A DNA stretch of 64,000 nucleotides, taken from the NCBI RefSeq assembly GCF_011064285.1, contig NZ_CP049332.1, forward strand, positions 1,302,001-1,366,000, read 5' to 3'. Each line of letters begins with the position of its first letter. The first letter of the stretch is position 1. Under the pieces are notes generated by a model. The model did no database searches, was not told the origin of the DNA, and saw only the letters and a list, made by a program, of their open reading frames with translations. Source of the DNA: Vibrio ziniensis (GTDB lineage Bacteria; Pseudomonadota; Gammaproteobacteria; Enterobacterales; Vibrionaceae). The translations under genes were made by a program, and so were the position numbers. Of the stretch, positions 38,401 to 48,015 are shown piece by piece.

Positions 38401-38831
38401 GATGGCAATTGGCGATTAAATTGCGTCAAAAACACTACTATCAGCCAATTCTTATGCTCTCTGCCAATATTCAGGAGTTGGAAACTAATAATCAGCTCTA
38501 CAGCTACCACAATGGGTATCTGACCAAGCCTGTATCACTTCCCCTGTTGCTAGGTAAGCTGAGTCAATTGTTGTGCATTGAGTGGATATATCAGGAAGAA
38601 GAGAAAGAAAGCCCTCGCGATACACCCGATTTTTATCCAAATACCCAAGTACTGTCTACACTTAAGAGCTATGCAGAAATAGGCTTTATGTCTGCTTTCA
38701 GTGACCTGCTCGATCAGCTAGAAAACAATGGTCATCAAGGCACGAAGTTTATCAACACCATGAGAGAAGAAGCGCACCATTGTCGCTTCGCTAACATCGT
38801 CGAACACATTAATGGATTAATAGATTCATGA
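35454..38831 (+). CDS. NCS1 permease fused to hybrid histidine kinase
   Basis: A 1125-residue fusion. Residues 1 to about 475 are an NCS1 (CodB-like cytosine/purine) permease with about 12 helices. A linker of three near-identical 5-residue repeats (about 480-494) leads into a cysteine-rich segment with CxxC pairs at 505/508 and 528/531 plus Cys 520, 532, 538 and 542, probably a zinc site. Two more helices (about 575-600 and 618-641) and a coiled coil precede a HisKA domain (phospho-His 688 in SHELRTP), an ATPase domain (DTGIGISK, GTGLGLTI) and a receiver domain (phospho-Asp 975). A helical tail of 60 residues follows. CbrA-type kinases are similarly built on a different transporter fold. It is divergent from urtA and overlaps the next regulator by 4 nt, so it probably senses urea or a related nitrogen source; no experiment is known to me. 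Confidence 0.85.
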   Translation: MQKVPITRRRYNTLVGNELLEDFALRFTAKRARKWSASWIANTALGIVSFLVLEAIGGTITLNYGVINSLWAIVGVSLVVVLSGIPICYYAAKYGVDADLLSRGAGFGYIGSTIVSLIYASFTFIFFALEAAIMSMAIELLFGIPLFWGYIISAVIVIPLVALGISNIGRFQMWSQPLWLAMQLIPLFFVFTHPDSQIDKWLSYGGLVGHNPEFDWMLFGAASAVLLSVVAQIGEQVDFLRFLPAQTPSTKLRWWAAMLIGGPGWMLFGALKIALGSFLAWLAISHSIAPDLAGDPAHMYVNVFGYMTDNTKLALICAGLFVIISQLKINVANAYAGSLAWSNFFSRLTHHHPGRVVWMIFNVLIALLLMELGVYQLIEQTLQIYSVLVLSWIGTIVADLAINKPLGLSPKHIEFKRSKLYDINPVGLGSMILASLFGFAAHFGLFNDMIKAFASYLSFILPFITAPLIALATRSRYYLVNDEIVNEEMVNDEIIVNHGHQEHECVVCQHTFEEEDMAMCPAYQGHICSLCCSLDVRCHDKCRPQATFHAQVKHTLEPYLPLSWINKLSSSISQFVMVMGLMSLSIGAILALAYSQVPSLDPTKMNALSISLFKAFALLLIPIGIISWLFVLARSSSSLAMKELQAHTNLLSDEITAHEKTSLELERAKKKAENANDAKSRYLAGLSHELRTPLNVLLGYAQLLSNDKELSPKKRQYAETLERNGKHLGDLLESLLEISKIEAGRLELHRDAFNLHSLLQQLVEMFCMQAEQKNLAFQYSVASHLPIFITADKQRLRQILINMLNNAVKYTESGHIHFSVTYRNQVARFSVEDTGIGISKDEQELIYRPFERIQSEHTKHISGTGLGLTISNALADLMGGEIECISEKRKGSTFTLKMMLSEVNDYLNEPELTNLDVTGYKGAKKTILVVDDIDDQRILISNILSPLGFNVLQANSAEAALELAASKAIDLFMLDIFMPQVNGWQLAIKLRQKHYYQPILMLSANIQELETNNQLYSYHNGYLTKPVSLPLLLGKLSQLLCIEWIYQEEEKESPRDTPDFYPNTQVLSTLKSYAEIGFMSAFSDLLDQLENNGHQGTKFINTMREEAHHCRFANIVEHINGLIDS
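36892..36936 (+). repeat. Three 15-bp in-frame tandem repeats in the permease-kinase linker
   Basis: Units beginning GTTAACGA recur at 36892, 36907 and 36922, encoding VN(D/E)E(I/M) three times, followed by another partial GTTAAC. In-frame units allow linker length to vary by slippage. Confidence 0.85.
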
Positions 38832-39748
38832 ACGGTTTCTCAGCGAAAAATATAATAGTGTTAGTGGTCGATGACTCTCCTGAATCATTGGGAATGTTGA
38901 ATGCAACACTCAACGATGCAGGACTGACAGTTCTGGTTGCGCTAGACGGTCATCAAGCACTTTCAATAGTGGATAAAATCCAACCAGACGTCATCTTGCT
39001 TGATGCTGTTATGCCTGTCATGGACGGATTCGACACCTGTTTGAAACTGAAGGAGCGCTTACCCACGATTCCCATCATATTTATGACAGGATTGAATGAT
39101 TCTAAACACGTCATCAAAGGCTTTGAAGCGGGCGGTGTGGATTACATCACCAAACCTGTCGTCCCTGCTGAAGTACTCGCCCGAATTCGCGTTCATAGCC
39201 ATAACGCGCGCATGGCAAAATCTGCACAAGCAGCGTTGGATTACGCAGGGCAGTTTATTTTTTGTGTATCAAAAAGTGGGGATTTAGAGTGGGCGACACC
39301 CCATGCTCAGGAGCTGTTATGCGACATTAGCCGCCACTCAGACAATACGCAGGACATTGCTCATACATGGTCACAAATCCAAACAGATATTGCTAAATGG
39401 CTTAACAGCGGTGACACCGCTGCGCCGTTAACTATTACTCAGTTTGACTCAACTCTCGAAGCCACGTTTGCAGGCAATGACAGCAACACGCATGTTCTGA
39501 TTCGCGTCAATGTTCCGAAGCAAGCAGGAACCGAGGATGATCTACGCGAAGTATTTAACATCACCAAACGCGAATCTCAGGTTCTCTATTGGCTCTCTTT
39601 CGGCAAAACAAATTGGGAGATTGCGCAGATACTCGATATGAGCCCAAGAACGGTAAACAAACATCTTGAGCAGATTTACAAGAAGTTGGAAGTCGATAAC
39701 CGTACTTCCGCAGTCAGTATGTCAATACGAGTGTTGGAGAAGTCTTAG
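38828..39748 (+). CDS. LuxR/FixJ-family response regulator, partner of permease-kinase
   Basis: A 306-residue regulator. The receiver domain (about residues 9-125) has the acidic pair VVDDSPE, phospho-Asp in VILLDAVMPVMDG, the Thr in FMTGLND and Lys in YITKPV. A middle region of about 100 residues (140-230) is unlike common output domains and may be PAS-like. A LuxR helix-turn-helix closes the protein: ITKRESQVLYWLSFGKTNWEIAQILDMSPRTVNKHLEQIYKKL. Its ATG overlaps the kinase stop, so the two form a two-component pair. It is the natural candidate regulator for urt-ure and its own operon. Confidence 0.9.
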   Translation: MNGFSAKNIIVLVVDDSPESLGMLNATLNDAGLTVLVALDGHQALSIVDKIQPDVILLDAVMPVMDGFDTCLKLKERLPTIPIIFMTGLNDSKHVIKGFEAGGVDYITKPVVPAEVLARIRVHSHNARMAKSAQAALDYAGQFIFCVSKSGDLEWATPHAQELLCDISRHSDNTQDIAHTWSQIQTDIAKWLNSGDTAAPLTITQFDSTLEATFAGNDSNTHVLIRVNVPKQAGTEDDLREVFNITKRESQVLYWLSFGKTNWEIAQILDMSPRTVNKHLEQIYKKLEVDNRTSAVSMSIRVLEKS

Positions 39749-39772
39749 CCAATCACTGAATGAGCAAAACAA

Positions 39773-39798
39773 AGGGCAAACTGAAATAAGTTCGCCCT
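39773..39798. terminator. Terminator between the regulator and the U32 gene
   Basis: AGGGCAAACT pairs with AGTTCGCCCT with one mismatch over a 6-nt loop, followed by CTTACTTTC; it lies between two convergent genes. Confidence 0.65.
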
Positions 39799-39816
39799 CT
39801 TACTTTCTAACTTGTT

Positions 39817-41808
39817 CTAGCTCAGACCTTTCAGATACTGCCTGTTGGTTGTGCCACTTACGTGGGTTCGCAAAGCTTGCTGTGCACCCTCTTCACCAGT
39901 TAAAGCTTGTTTAAACAGGTGAATAAGTTCTGATTTGCTCACGGACAACTGCGTATGAGTGGGGACGTCACGCAGGTCAATCATGATGTCGGTGAACACA
40001 TCCGGTACATCAGTCAGCAAATCTAAGTTTAGAAAGTTCTCATTGCCAAACAGGCAATTGTGATTGCCTCGCTGCTTGTGAATGACATGCGATTGCCCTT
40101 TAAGGCTGATAATTGATGCGCTTTTCTCACATCGTTTCATGCAGCCTTTGTTCATTCTTTGCTTCTTACAACCTATGCTTTGAATAAGTAGGCACTGTCT
40201 GCTGGTCATCAAATGAATCGGATGATAAATGCTGTAAAACAACTTAAAACCTTCTGGTCTTACTAACCGTTTCATCTGCTTGGCGCTAAGTTCATTGGAT
40301 ATATACGCACCGTTGCCTTTAAGTTCTTCCTGAACACATAGTAAAGAGAGTGAGTTGGTAATATTCAGTTGCGGTCCAGCAATCCAAGACAACCCCATAC
40401 TTTTAGCCACTTCAGCCATACCAAGATTATTGGTAACTAACCATCGCGGCTTGATATGATCAAGAAGTCGACACGCAGCTTGGTAATGTTCACCAATCAA
40501 AATTGCAGGAAAATACGGAATAAGGTTTGGATAGCGACTAAACGCATCCATCACTTCGTCATATTGAAGATCCAACGCATCTGGAATGTGATAGAAAAAC
40601 TCAACATCGCTGTTTGGATCAATAAGTTCTAAATCATCAACATTATCGACCAATACTGAAAGCTTAGGCGTACTGTTTAGCTTTGCGGTAGCATCAAATT
40701 TTGGCAGTTCTACATCAACTTTATAGCCACATCCCTTCAAACTGCGCTTAGAGTTTGAGGTAATAGGCATTGCTACAGTAATCGAATCCACTTTGCGAAT
40801 AATGTCAGTGTTGCGGTCATAGACAAATTTTTTCGCTTGTAAGCCACCATCACTTTTAGACTGTATATCAAAGTGTTTAGCAGCAAAATTGCGCGGATTA
40901 TCGATGTACATGCCTCTATGGATATCACCTTTGAGATAACCATTGGTAAAGTCACGGTTAAAGACGGTATAAAGCTCAGACATATCTATTAGCACTTCGT
41001 CCGTTTGGCAGTAATGGTCAATTTGCTTACGCCAGTTATCGACTACTGTGTACACGTAGTGAGATTTCTTAATTCGTCCTTCCACTTTCAGTGAGTAAAC
41101 ACCCGCCTTTGCTAACGCGTCCATATCTTGGTAAGCAGAGTTGTCCTTAAGGTTCAGCGGATAGTTATTCCCTGCGGTGGTCGTTTGGTACTGATCACGG
41201 CAAGGTTGGCTGCAACGCCCACGGTTTCCGGATGCCCCACTGAGTTCCGAGCTGAAATAACACAATCCGGAGAAGCCAATGCAGTAAGAGCCGTGAACGA
41301 ACACCTCCATAGCCACATTGTACGCCCGACCAAACTGAGCTAAATGTGCTATTTCATCGATATTTAGCTCACGAGACAGATTAACACGGCTAGAACCGAG
41401 TTTGCTCAGCAGCTGAATTTGCCCTTCATTGTGAGTGTTCATCTGCGTAGAAGCATGCATATCCAACTGCGGGAAATGGTACTTGATAAGGTAAGCAAGG
41501 CCGAGATCCTGAACAATAACGCCATCGACATCGGTATCGCTCAGTTGCTTTAACAATCGGATGAGTGAAGGGATTTCACTCTCTAGTACCACAATGTTAA
41601 GTGTGAGAAAAATTTTGCAATGGTTGTTGTGCGCGAGTTCAACCACGCCATCGAGGACATCAAGCGTAATGTTGGTTGCACGATTACGTGCATTAAATCG
41701 GTCCAAACCACAGTAGACGGCATCGGCACCCGCTGCGATAGCTGCTTTGATTGAATCTAAATCACCACCGGGGGCAAGCAATTCAAACTGATCTTTTGTA
41801 AAACCCAA
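39817..41808 (-). CDS. Peptidase U32-family protein (RlhA/TrhP-like)
   Basis: A 663-residue U32 protein. The N-terminal TIM-barrel-like half begins ELLAPGGDLDSIKAAIAAGADAVYCGL; the U32 signature is EVFVHGSYCIGFSGLCYFSSE, followed by GNRGRCSQPCR. Cysteines in this signature and in the C-terminal QSIGCKKQRMNKGCMKRC cluster suggest an iron-sulfur site. Family members with known roles (RlhA, TrhP, UbiU/UbiV) hydroxylate RNA bases or ubiquinone precursors with prephenate or similar donors rather than degrade proteins. The sequence is not close enough to RlhA for me to give the symbol. The start appears to be TTG: an in-frame stop lies three codons upstream and no ATG fits. Confidence 0.8.
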   Translation of the reverse strand: MGFTKDQFELLAPGGDLDSIKAAIAAGADAVYCGLDRFNARNRATNITLDVLDGVVELAHNNHCKIFLTLNIVVLESEIPSLIRLLKQLSDTDVDGVIVQDLGLAYLIKYHFPQLDMHASTQMNTHNEGQIQLLSKLGSSRVNLSRELNIDEIAHLAQFGRAYNVAMEVFVHGSYCIGFSGLCYFSSELSGASGNRGRCSQPCRDQYQTTTAGNNYPLNLKDNSAYQDMDALAKAGVYSLKVEGRIKKSHYVYTVVDNWRKQIDHYCQTDEVLIDMSELYTVFNRDFTNGYLKGDIHRGMYIDNPRNFAAKHFDIQSKSDGGLQAKKFVYDRNTDIIRKVDSITVAMPITSNSKRSLKGCGYKVDVELPKFDATAKLNSTPKLSVLVDNVDDLELIDPNSDVEFFYHIPDALDLQYDEVMDAFSRYPNLIPYFPAILIGEHYQAACRLLDHIKPRWLVTNNLGMAEVAKSMGLSWIAGPQLNITNSLSLLCVQEELKGNGAYISNELSAKQMKRLVRPEGFKLFYSIYHPIHLMTSRQCLLIQSIGCKKQRMNKGCMKRCEKSASIISLKGQSHVIHKQRGNHNCLFGNENFLNLDLLTDVPDVFTDIMIDLRDVPTHTQLSVSKSELIHLFKQALTGEEGAQQALRTHVSGTTNRQYLKGLS

Positions 41809-42089
41809 ACTGCGCTACTCTCTCACATAAAACAGAGCTTGGAATTATAGCGGCATTGATCACAGAACCCTTGATGTAGCTCAGTTGTCGATGAAGTTTG
41901 TCAATCTCGTTCAGAAGTAATGATTAATTTACCCAACTAGCTTGACACCATTAAGTATAGAGACTTTGCTCTAATGAGTGTAAAAACAATATGATGCAGA
42001 ATCAGAAAACGCCCATATTGTTCTTCAAACTGATTCGCTATGATAACCGCATAGCTATCTATATTGTGCATATATAAGAGCCTAACTCC

Positions 42090-42647
42090 ATGATCAAAAA
42101 AGCCTTTAAATCTCTTATCCTTCCTTTCTTGGTAATCACCTTTGCTGGCTGCGCGAGTTATAGCGTAACCGAGCAAGACATGACCAAATATCTGGATGAT
42201 AACGTCAGTTTTGAGCAATCCGTTGGCGTTGAAAATGTTATGCATGCCTTCGTGTCGATCCATGATATGGACGTAAGCATTGGGCGAGTCGACGCAGACC
42301 GAGTCTCTGTCCTTGCTAACACCATAGCTAAAATACAAATCTGGAATCAGCCTGAGAAGAAACTGGAACTGGATTTGGAGTTCAGTGCTGTACCTCAATA
42401 CGACAAAGAGACAGGTGAGATATTTTTAAAATCGCTGCGGCTCGATCGCTTCGATGAGGAAAGCCAATTACTAACTCCTGAAATTAAGCAGCTGCTTAAA
42501 CCAGCAGTGTCTATGATAGGCACAGCACTATCACAGTATCCGGTCTACAAGCTGGACAGCAGCAAAGTGGAACAGGCACTATTGAAATCGGTGGAGCCAA
42601 ACCTTGTCATTAAAGACAATAAGTTAGTAATTGAACTATTTGACTAG
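42090..42647 (+). CDS. DUF1439 (YceB-like) lipoprotein
   Basis: A 185-residue envelope lipoprotein with lipobox FAGC (cysteine at about residue 21). The rest fits the YceB/DUF1439 family: SVTEQDMTKYLDDNV near the start, alternating beta strands forming a tubular lipid-binding-like (SMP/BPI-related) fold, and a C-terminal VEPNLVIKDNKLVIELF. The function of this family is not established. It is monocistronic, 87 nt before a GGDEF/EAL gene. Confidence 0.8.
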   Translation: MIKKAFKSLILPFLVITFAGCASYSVTEQDMTKYLDDNVSFEQSVGVENVMHAFVSIHDMDVSIGRVDADRVSVLANTIAKIQIWNQPEKKLELDLEFSAVPQYDKETGEIFLKSLRLDRFDEESQLLTPEIKQLLKPAVSMIGTALSQYPVYKLDSSKVEQALLKSVEPNLVIKDNKLVIELFD

Positions 42648-42734
42648 ACAAAACATACACGTTCATGGTGTGCTAGGCAGGTTTCGCTACTTTCTCTATA
42701 CGAGCTGTCTGTAAACGAACCAGAGGGAAGGAAT

Positions 42735-44213
42735 ATGACTAGGAATGTCACTTCAGCTGCAAAGGTTGCCGTTTTGTATGCCTTGTTTGCTACGCTGTGG
42801 ATCCTTTTCTCCGATCTTGCTGTTGAAACCCTATTACCTAGCCCTCAGGTACGTGCCATCGCACAAACATACAAAGGCTTAGCGTTTGTTGTCATCACTG
42901 CTGGCTTGCTGCTTGCTATGGTATTGAAAGGCAACAATGCGTTGGAAAAAGCAAACGATATGGATAGCCTGACTGGCTTACACAGTATGACTATGTTTGT
43001 TAGAACCCTGAATCTCACCATCAGACAGCTGAAACCCAATGAGCAACTTATTCTAGGCTACCTTGACATCGATGATTTTAAAAGAATCAATGATGCTATT
43101 GGTTTTGAAAAAGCGGATGCCTTCCTCCGAGATCTCGCACAAGCGCTTAACGACGCTTTATTGCCTGGCTCTTTTGCCTCTCGCTTACATGCGGACCAGT
43201 TCGCCAGCTTTGCCAAAATCACCAATGAATACGATATGGATGAGCATATGCAAGATATCCAACGTATGTACACCCATCTCGCTAAAGACTATGGTATTGA
43301 GTCAACATGCTGCATCAGTATTGCACTCTATCCACAAGATGGCAGTACAGCAAAAGAGCTGATGGTTTCAGCGACCGAAGCCCTCAACGTGGCAAAAGAG
43401 AAGAAGAACGCTATTCAATACCACGATAAAGCCTTAACCGAAAAAGCGATGCAACGTCGTCAAATGATGTTGGATTTACGTAATGCAATCGACAATGGTG
43501 GACTAAGCGTGGTGTATCAACCAAAATATGATTTGGACACACTCAACGTAAACGGTGTTGAGGTTTTGGTACGTTGGAATCATCCAACCAAAGGGTATAT
43601 CGCCCCAGATGTGTTTATTCCACTGGCGGAAAACCATGGTTTAACCGGTGCTATTTCTAAGTTGGTAATTAATAAAGTCGCAAATGAGTTAAGCCCAACG
43701 AACTTATTGGGGAACCAAATAAAAGCCATTGCAGTGAACGTGTCAGCGGCAGAATTCAATAATGCAGAGGAAATGCAGGAGCTGGTTCGCTTCATAAAAG
43801 AGCAAAAAGCGATCGCCCCATACATTAACATCGAAATCACCGAAACAGCGACGTTGGATAACTTAAACAACAGTGTTGAAGTCATTTCATCACTACAACA
43901 GAGCGGTATTGCCATTTCTATCGACGATTTCGGTACAGGTTATACCTCATTAGCCATGCTAAAAGATCTAACGGTCGATGAAATCAAAATTGATCGCAGT
44001 TATATTTCAGAAGTGGAAAACGATGACCGTTCGAGAACCATAATCAGCGCTATCATCGCGATGACCAACAGCTTTGGCATTAACCTCGTAGCCGAAGGAG
44101 TCGAGACTGAAAGCCAGTTAAAAATTCTGCAAAAGATGGGATGCCAGCAAGCTCAGGGATATTACTTAGGCCGCCCCATGCCAGTTCAGCAGTTACTCCA
44201 ACACCTCATTTAG
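42735..44213 (+). CDS. Membrane GGDEF/EAL protein; probable c-di-GMP phosphodiesterase
   Basis: A 492-residue protein. Two hydrophobic helices (about residues 9-27 and 46-65) anchor it with almost no periplasmic loop. The GGDEF domain (about 75-225) keeps the DSLTGL start but its signature is reduced to LHADQF, so cyclase activity is not expected. The EAL domain (about 240-490) keeps the essential residues: EVLVRW (variant of EAL), NVSAAEF, EITET, DDFGTGY, EIKIDRSY and EGVETE. It should hydrolyse c-di-GMP, perhaps regulated by GTP bound at the degenerate domain, as in other composite enzymes. Confidence 0.88.
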   Translation: MTRNVTSAAKVAVLYALFATLWILFSDLAVETLLPSPQVRAIAQTYKGLAFVVITAGLLLAMVLKGNNALEKANDMDSLTGLHSMTMFVRTLNLTIRQLKPNEQLILGYLDIDDFKRINDAIGFEKADAFLRDLAQALNDALLPGSFASRLHADQFASFAKITNEYDMDEHMQDIQRMYTHLAKDYGIESTCCISIALYPQDGSTAKELMVSATEALNVAKEKKNAIQYHDKALTEKAMQRRQMMLDLRNAIDNGGLSVVYQPKYDLDTLNVNGVEVLVRWNHPTKGYIAPDVFIPLAENHGLTGAISKLVINKVANELSPTNLLGNQIKAIAVNVSAAEFNNAEEMQELVRFIKEQKAIAPYINIEITETATLDNLNNSVEVISSLQQSGIAISIDDFGTGYTSLAMLKDLTVDEIKIDRSYISEVENDDRSRTIISAIIAMTNSFGINLVAEGVETESQLKILQKMGCQQAQGYYLGRPMPVQQLLQHLI

Positions 44214-44490
44214 CTACCCGCCCCTCTTTACCCAAACATCGTTGCTTAGAATTCGACTAAATAGCATCATTCGGGAGTTGAACCCACTCTCAATACCTTC
44301 GTTCTTTCATTCCATCATTTCTATTGCAATAGATAGCGCTTATGGGGTTTTAGCCTAAGCTATTAATTACTACATAAACTTTTTTACTAGTTGCACTTCT
44401 TTAGCTAGCTCCTTTTTGTTAGCAATCTATTAAACAAGAAAAGACTTAGACTTATTTAGTCCAATAACAGATACGGAAGGTAATCACACG

Positions 44491-46137
44491 ATGTTAATAG
44501 ATAAATTGACGCTTAAAAGCAGGTTGATTATTACGGTAGCAATCCCTTGCTTAGCATTAATATTTGTTGGTTTGGCAAGCCTGAATGCTATGTCAGCAAT
44601 GGCTAACAAAACCGAAGAAATGTACCTCAACACCGCAGCGCCAATGCGAGCAGTTGCAGAAGCAGCTTCACGTATTCCCCGGATGCGGGTTGGTATTGAT
44701 ATGATGATCCTTCAGGAAACTGATTTACGTGACACGAAAGGGATAAAAACACGAGTTAAAGAGACCCGAGAAGAAGATATTCCGCAAATGCGTGATGCAC
44801 TATCTTTAGCTGTAAAAACGCAAGTTAACCCAGAATTGAAGGCGAAAGTTCAAAACCTACTAAATGACTTTGAAAAAATGATCAGTACAGAGCTGAATCC
44901 ATTGCTTCAAGCATTGGATAAAGAAGATATGGTAACAGCTCAGCAAATCTATAAAGACAAGTACGCTGTAAGCTATGGAACCATGCGCAAAGACGCAAAT
45001 ACATTGTTAGAAACCTTGCTAGAACAAGCTGAATCTCAGAACAAACTGAGCCACGACAACTATATATCGGGTAGAACCACACAGATCATAATCATAAGTG
45101 TCGGGCTTATCATCTCATTCATCATCTCTTCTGCAATTGTGATCAGCTTACGTAATAGGGTTTCTACTCTCAGAGATACAATTACAACCGCGGCGCAAGA
45201 TCTGTCACTAAACACACGAATCAAACTTGATGGGAAAGATGAGCTAACGGAAATAGGCGACAGTTTTAATCTGTTTATGGAAAAAGTACATAACTCGATT
45301 AATCAGGTTGCAGCAAACTCCCAACAACTAGCGATCATGGCTCGAGATGTGTCCGAGCGTGCTCGTCACACTCAAAATAACTGCACTTCACAGCGGGACA
45401 GAACTGTACAAGTGGCAACAGCCATCCACCAACTAGGCGCAACCGTCAGCGAAATCGCAACGAATGCAGCACAAGCTGCTGATGCAGCAAATGAAGCTAC
45501 ACACCAATCCAGTGATGGTAGAAAAGTTGTGCTTCAGGCAAGAGAGCAGATCGGAGCACTATCAAAAGAACTTGAAAAAGCCACTAATGTAGTTGAGTCG
45601 CTTGCGAAACAAGTCAACGATATCAGCTCAACATTAGATACCATTCGTAATATTTCAGACCAAACCAACTTACTTGCTCTCAATGCAGCCATTGAGGCAG
45701 CTCGTGCTGGAGATCAAGGTCGAGGCTTTGCTGTGGTAGCAGACGAAGTAAGAACTCTAGCTAGTCGTTCTGCTGATTCAACAGAAGAGATTCAGAAAGT
45801 TATCAACCGACTACAAACTGAATCCAAACGAGCAGTAGAAGCAATGCAACAAGGTCGTCAGCAAAGTGATTTAGTTGTCGAATATGCAGACAACGCCACT
45901 AACGCGCTTGAGCAGATCAATAATCATATCGATCAGATAAGCGGGCAGAATATTCAAGTCGCCACTGCCACAGAAGAACAGTCAACCGTTGTTGAAGACA
46001 TAAACCGTAACGTAGAAGAAATTAACCATCTCACTACGGAAACCACTGATATAGCGGTTCAGCTCAATCAGTCCAGTAACAGCTTACAGCAACTTTCCTC
46101 ACAATTAGACAGACTTGTAGGTAATTTCAAACTATAA
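44491..46137 (+). CDS. Methyl-accepting chemotaxis protein (tandem copy 1)
   Basis: A 548-residue chemoreceptor. Helix 1 (about residues 11-31) is followed by a four-helix-bundle periplasmic domain with the segment [28 protein letters not shown]; helix 2 is at about 196-217. HAMP follows, then the coiled coil with the hairpin tip [20 protein letters not shown]. The C-terminus is LVGNFKL, with no CheR-binding pentapeptide. A 548-residue paralogue follows 231 nt downstream and aligns end to end without obvious gaps. The ligand is unknown. Confidence 0.93.
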   Translation: MLIDKLTLKSRLIITVAIPCLALIFVGLASLNAMSAMANKTEEMYLNTAAPMRAVAEAASRIPRMRVGIDMMILQETDLRDTKGIKTRVKETREEDIPQMRDALSLAVKTQVNPELKAKVQNLLNDFEKMISTELNPLLQALDKEDMVTAQQIYKDKYAVSYGTMRKDANTLLETLLEQAESQNKLSHDNYISGRTTQIIIISVGLIISFIISSAIVISLRNRVSTLRDTITTAAQDLSLNTRIKLDGKDELTEIGDSFNLFMEKVHNSINQVAANSQQLAIMARDVSERARHTQNNCTSQRDRTVQVATAIHQLGATVSEIATNAAQAADAANEATHQSSDGRKVVLQAREQIGALSKELEKATNVVESLAKQVNDISSTLDTIRNISDQTNLLALNAAIEAARAGDQGRGFAVVADEVRTLASRSADSTEEIQKVINRLQTESKRAVEAMQQGRQQSDLVVEYADNATNALEQINNHIDQISGQNIQVATATEEQSTVVEDINRNVEEINHLTTETTDIAVQLNQSSNSLQQLSSQLDRLVGNFKL

Positions 46138-46152
46138 CCACTCTTGACGCAG

Positions 46153-46188
46153 TGCCCCTATCAATATTTAGTCAAGTTCATAGGGGCA
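46153..46188 (+). terminator. Hairpin after chemoreceptor copy 1
   Basis: TGCCCCTAT pairs exactly with ATAGGGGCA over an 18-nt loop. The T-run is absent, so termination is likely but not strong. Confidence 0.5.
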
Positions 46189-46368
46189 ATACTGTATTAA
46201 TTAAACCCATATAATTTTATAAAAAATTACCAGTTACTCGCACTCTCGAAATGTTGTTCAGCAAAATTGTGTACATCTTCACATCTGATTGAAATTCATA
46301 CATTTAAATTATTGGCAAGTTGATAAAGTCCTCTTCGATAACGACAATAAATACGGATACTTATAGCT

Positions 46369-48015
46369 ATGCTTGTCAATAATTTCACCTTAAAAACCCG
46401 TTTGCTTATAACCGTAGCTATCCCCTGCTTGGCGCTGATAACGGTTGGTTTACACAGTCTAAACGCAATGGATTCTATCGACCAAAGTACTAAATCCATG
46501 TACCTCAACACAGCAGCGCCAATGCGCGCAATGGCAGAGACAGCATCTAGAATTCCTCGAATGCGAGTGGGTATCGACATGATGCTACTTCAGGAAACGG
46601 CACTACGCGACGCTAAAGGCATTGCGACTCGTGTTAAAGAAGCGAAAACAGAAGATATACCTGAAATGAGGGCTGCCTTAGATGATGCAGTCAAAGCCCA
46701 GTCAGACCCCGTTCTACAGCAACGAGTACAAAAACTTGCAGATGCATTTGAAACTGTGGTCAAAGATGAACTGGAGCCTATGTTAAACGCTTTAGATAAA
46801 GGCGACCTATCTACAGCGCAGCAAATCTATCGCGACAAATACACCAAAAGTTACGGCGTAATGAGAAAGGAAGCTAACGTTATTTTGGACACCCTGCTGC
46901 ACCAAGCTGAAGAACAGAACTCCGTTAGCCATGTAGCTTACATAAAGGATCGCAATACGCTGATTGCCATTAGTGTTGTCGGACTACTTATCTCTTTCAT
47001 TATTTCCTCATCAATCGTGTTTAATCTGCGTAGACGAGTGGCCTATCTGCGCGAAACCATGAACCATGCAGCACAGAATATGGCGCTCAACACTCGTATT
47101 GAGGCGGAAGGTAGAGATGAGCTAACTCACATTGCTAACAGCTTTAACCTGTTCATTGAAAAAGTGCATACCTCTATGGTTCAGGTGGCAAAAAACTCAC
47201 GAGATTTGGCCGATATGGCTGACAGTGTCTCTGAGCGTGCAGACCACACTCGTAACAACTGTACATCACAACGTGACCGTACTGTTCAGGTCGCTACCGC
47301 AATTCATCAGTTGGGCGAAACCGTTGATGAAATTGCCGCAAACGCATCACAAGCAGCAGAAGCTGCAAACGAAGCCACACATCAATCTAGCGATGGACGC
47401 AGTGTTGTCGGCCAAGCTCGTAATCAAATTGGCGAACTGTCCAGAGAATTAGAAGAAGCGACCGATATAGTTCAATCGCTGGCGAAACAAGTTGACGATA
47501 TCAGCGCTACTCTCGATACCATTCGCAATATTTCAGACCAAACAAACCTACTTGCACTTAACGCAGCGATTGAAGCGGCGCGTGCAGGAGAGCAAGGTCG
47601 AGGGTTTGCCGTGGTTGCCGATGAAGTTCGTACTCTAGCTAGCCGCTCAGCACACTCAACTGAAGAGATTCAAAACATTATCGACAGGCTGCAAACTGAA
47701 TCTCGCCGCGCCGTTGATGCAATGGAAAAAGGACGCACTCAAAGTAACCTAGTTGTCGAATTTGCCAATAATGCGACTACATCATTAGGGCAAATCAGTA
47801 ATCACATTGAACATATCAGTTCTCAAAATATTCAAGTGGCGACAGCAACCGAGGAACAATCAACAGTGGTGCTAGATATCAATCGTAACCTTGAAGAGAT
47901 CAACCAATTGACTTCAGAAACCACTGAGATCTCGGAGCAACTCAATCAATCCAGTACTCATCTGCAAAAGCTATCCGCAGATTTGGATAAATTAGTCGGC
48001 AATTTTAAACTTTGA
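46369..48015 (+). CDS. Methyl-accepting chemotaxis protein (tandem copy 2)
   Basis: A 548-residue paralogue of the preceding receptor with the same topology: helix 1 at about residues 11-31, helix 2 at about 196-217, HAMP, and signalling tip [20 protein letters not shown]. The cytoplasmic part is nearly the same; the periplasmic part differs more, for example [27 protein letters not shown] against [27 protein letters not shown]. Thus the two may detect related but distinct ligands. Each has its own upstream region of over 200 bp. The end of the gene is built into a hairpin. Confidence 0.93.
   Translation: MLVNNFTLKTRLLITVAIPCLALITVGLHSLNAMDSIDQSTKSMYLNTAAPMRAMAETASRIPRMRVGIDMMLLQETALRDAKGIATRVKEAKTEDIPEMRAALDDAVKAQSDPVLQQRVQKLADAFETVVKDELEPMLNALDKGDLSTAQQIYRDKYTKSYGVMRKEANVILDTLLHQAEEQNSVSHVAYIKDRNTLIAISVVGLLISFIISSSIVFNLRRRVAYLRETMNHAAQNMALNTRIEAEGRDELTHIANSFNLFIEKVHTSMVQVAKNSRDLADMADSVSERADHTRNNCTSQRDRTVQVATAIHQLGETVDEIAANASQAAEAANEATHQSSDGRSVVGQARNQIGELSRELEEATDIVQSLAKQVDDISATLDTIRNISDQTNLLALNAAIEAARAGEQGRGFAVVADEVRTLASRSAHSTEEIQNIIDRLQTESRRAVDAMEKGRTQSNLVVEFANNATTSLGQISNHIEHISSQNIQVATATEEQSTVVLDINRNLEEINQLTSETTEISEQLNQSSTHLQKLSADLDKLVGNFKL

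Noticed and set aside
41937..42398. 153-codon open frame on the minus strand opposite the DUF1439 gene
   Set aside because: It is antisense to a lipoprotein gene with a clear lipobox and family match, has no ribosome site, and its protein has no recognisable pattern.
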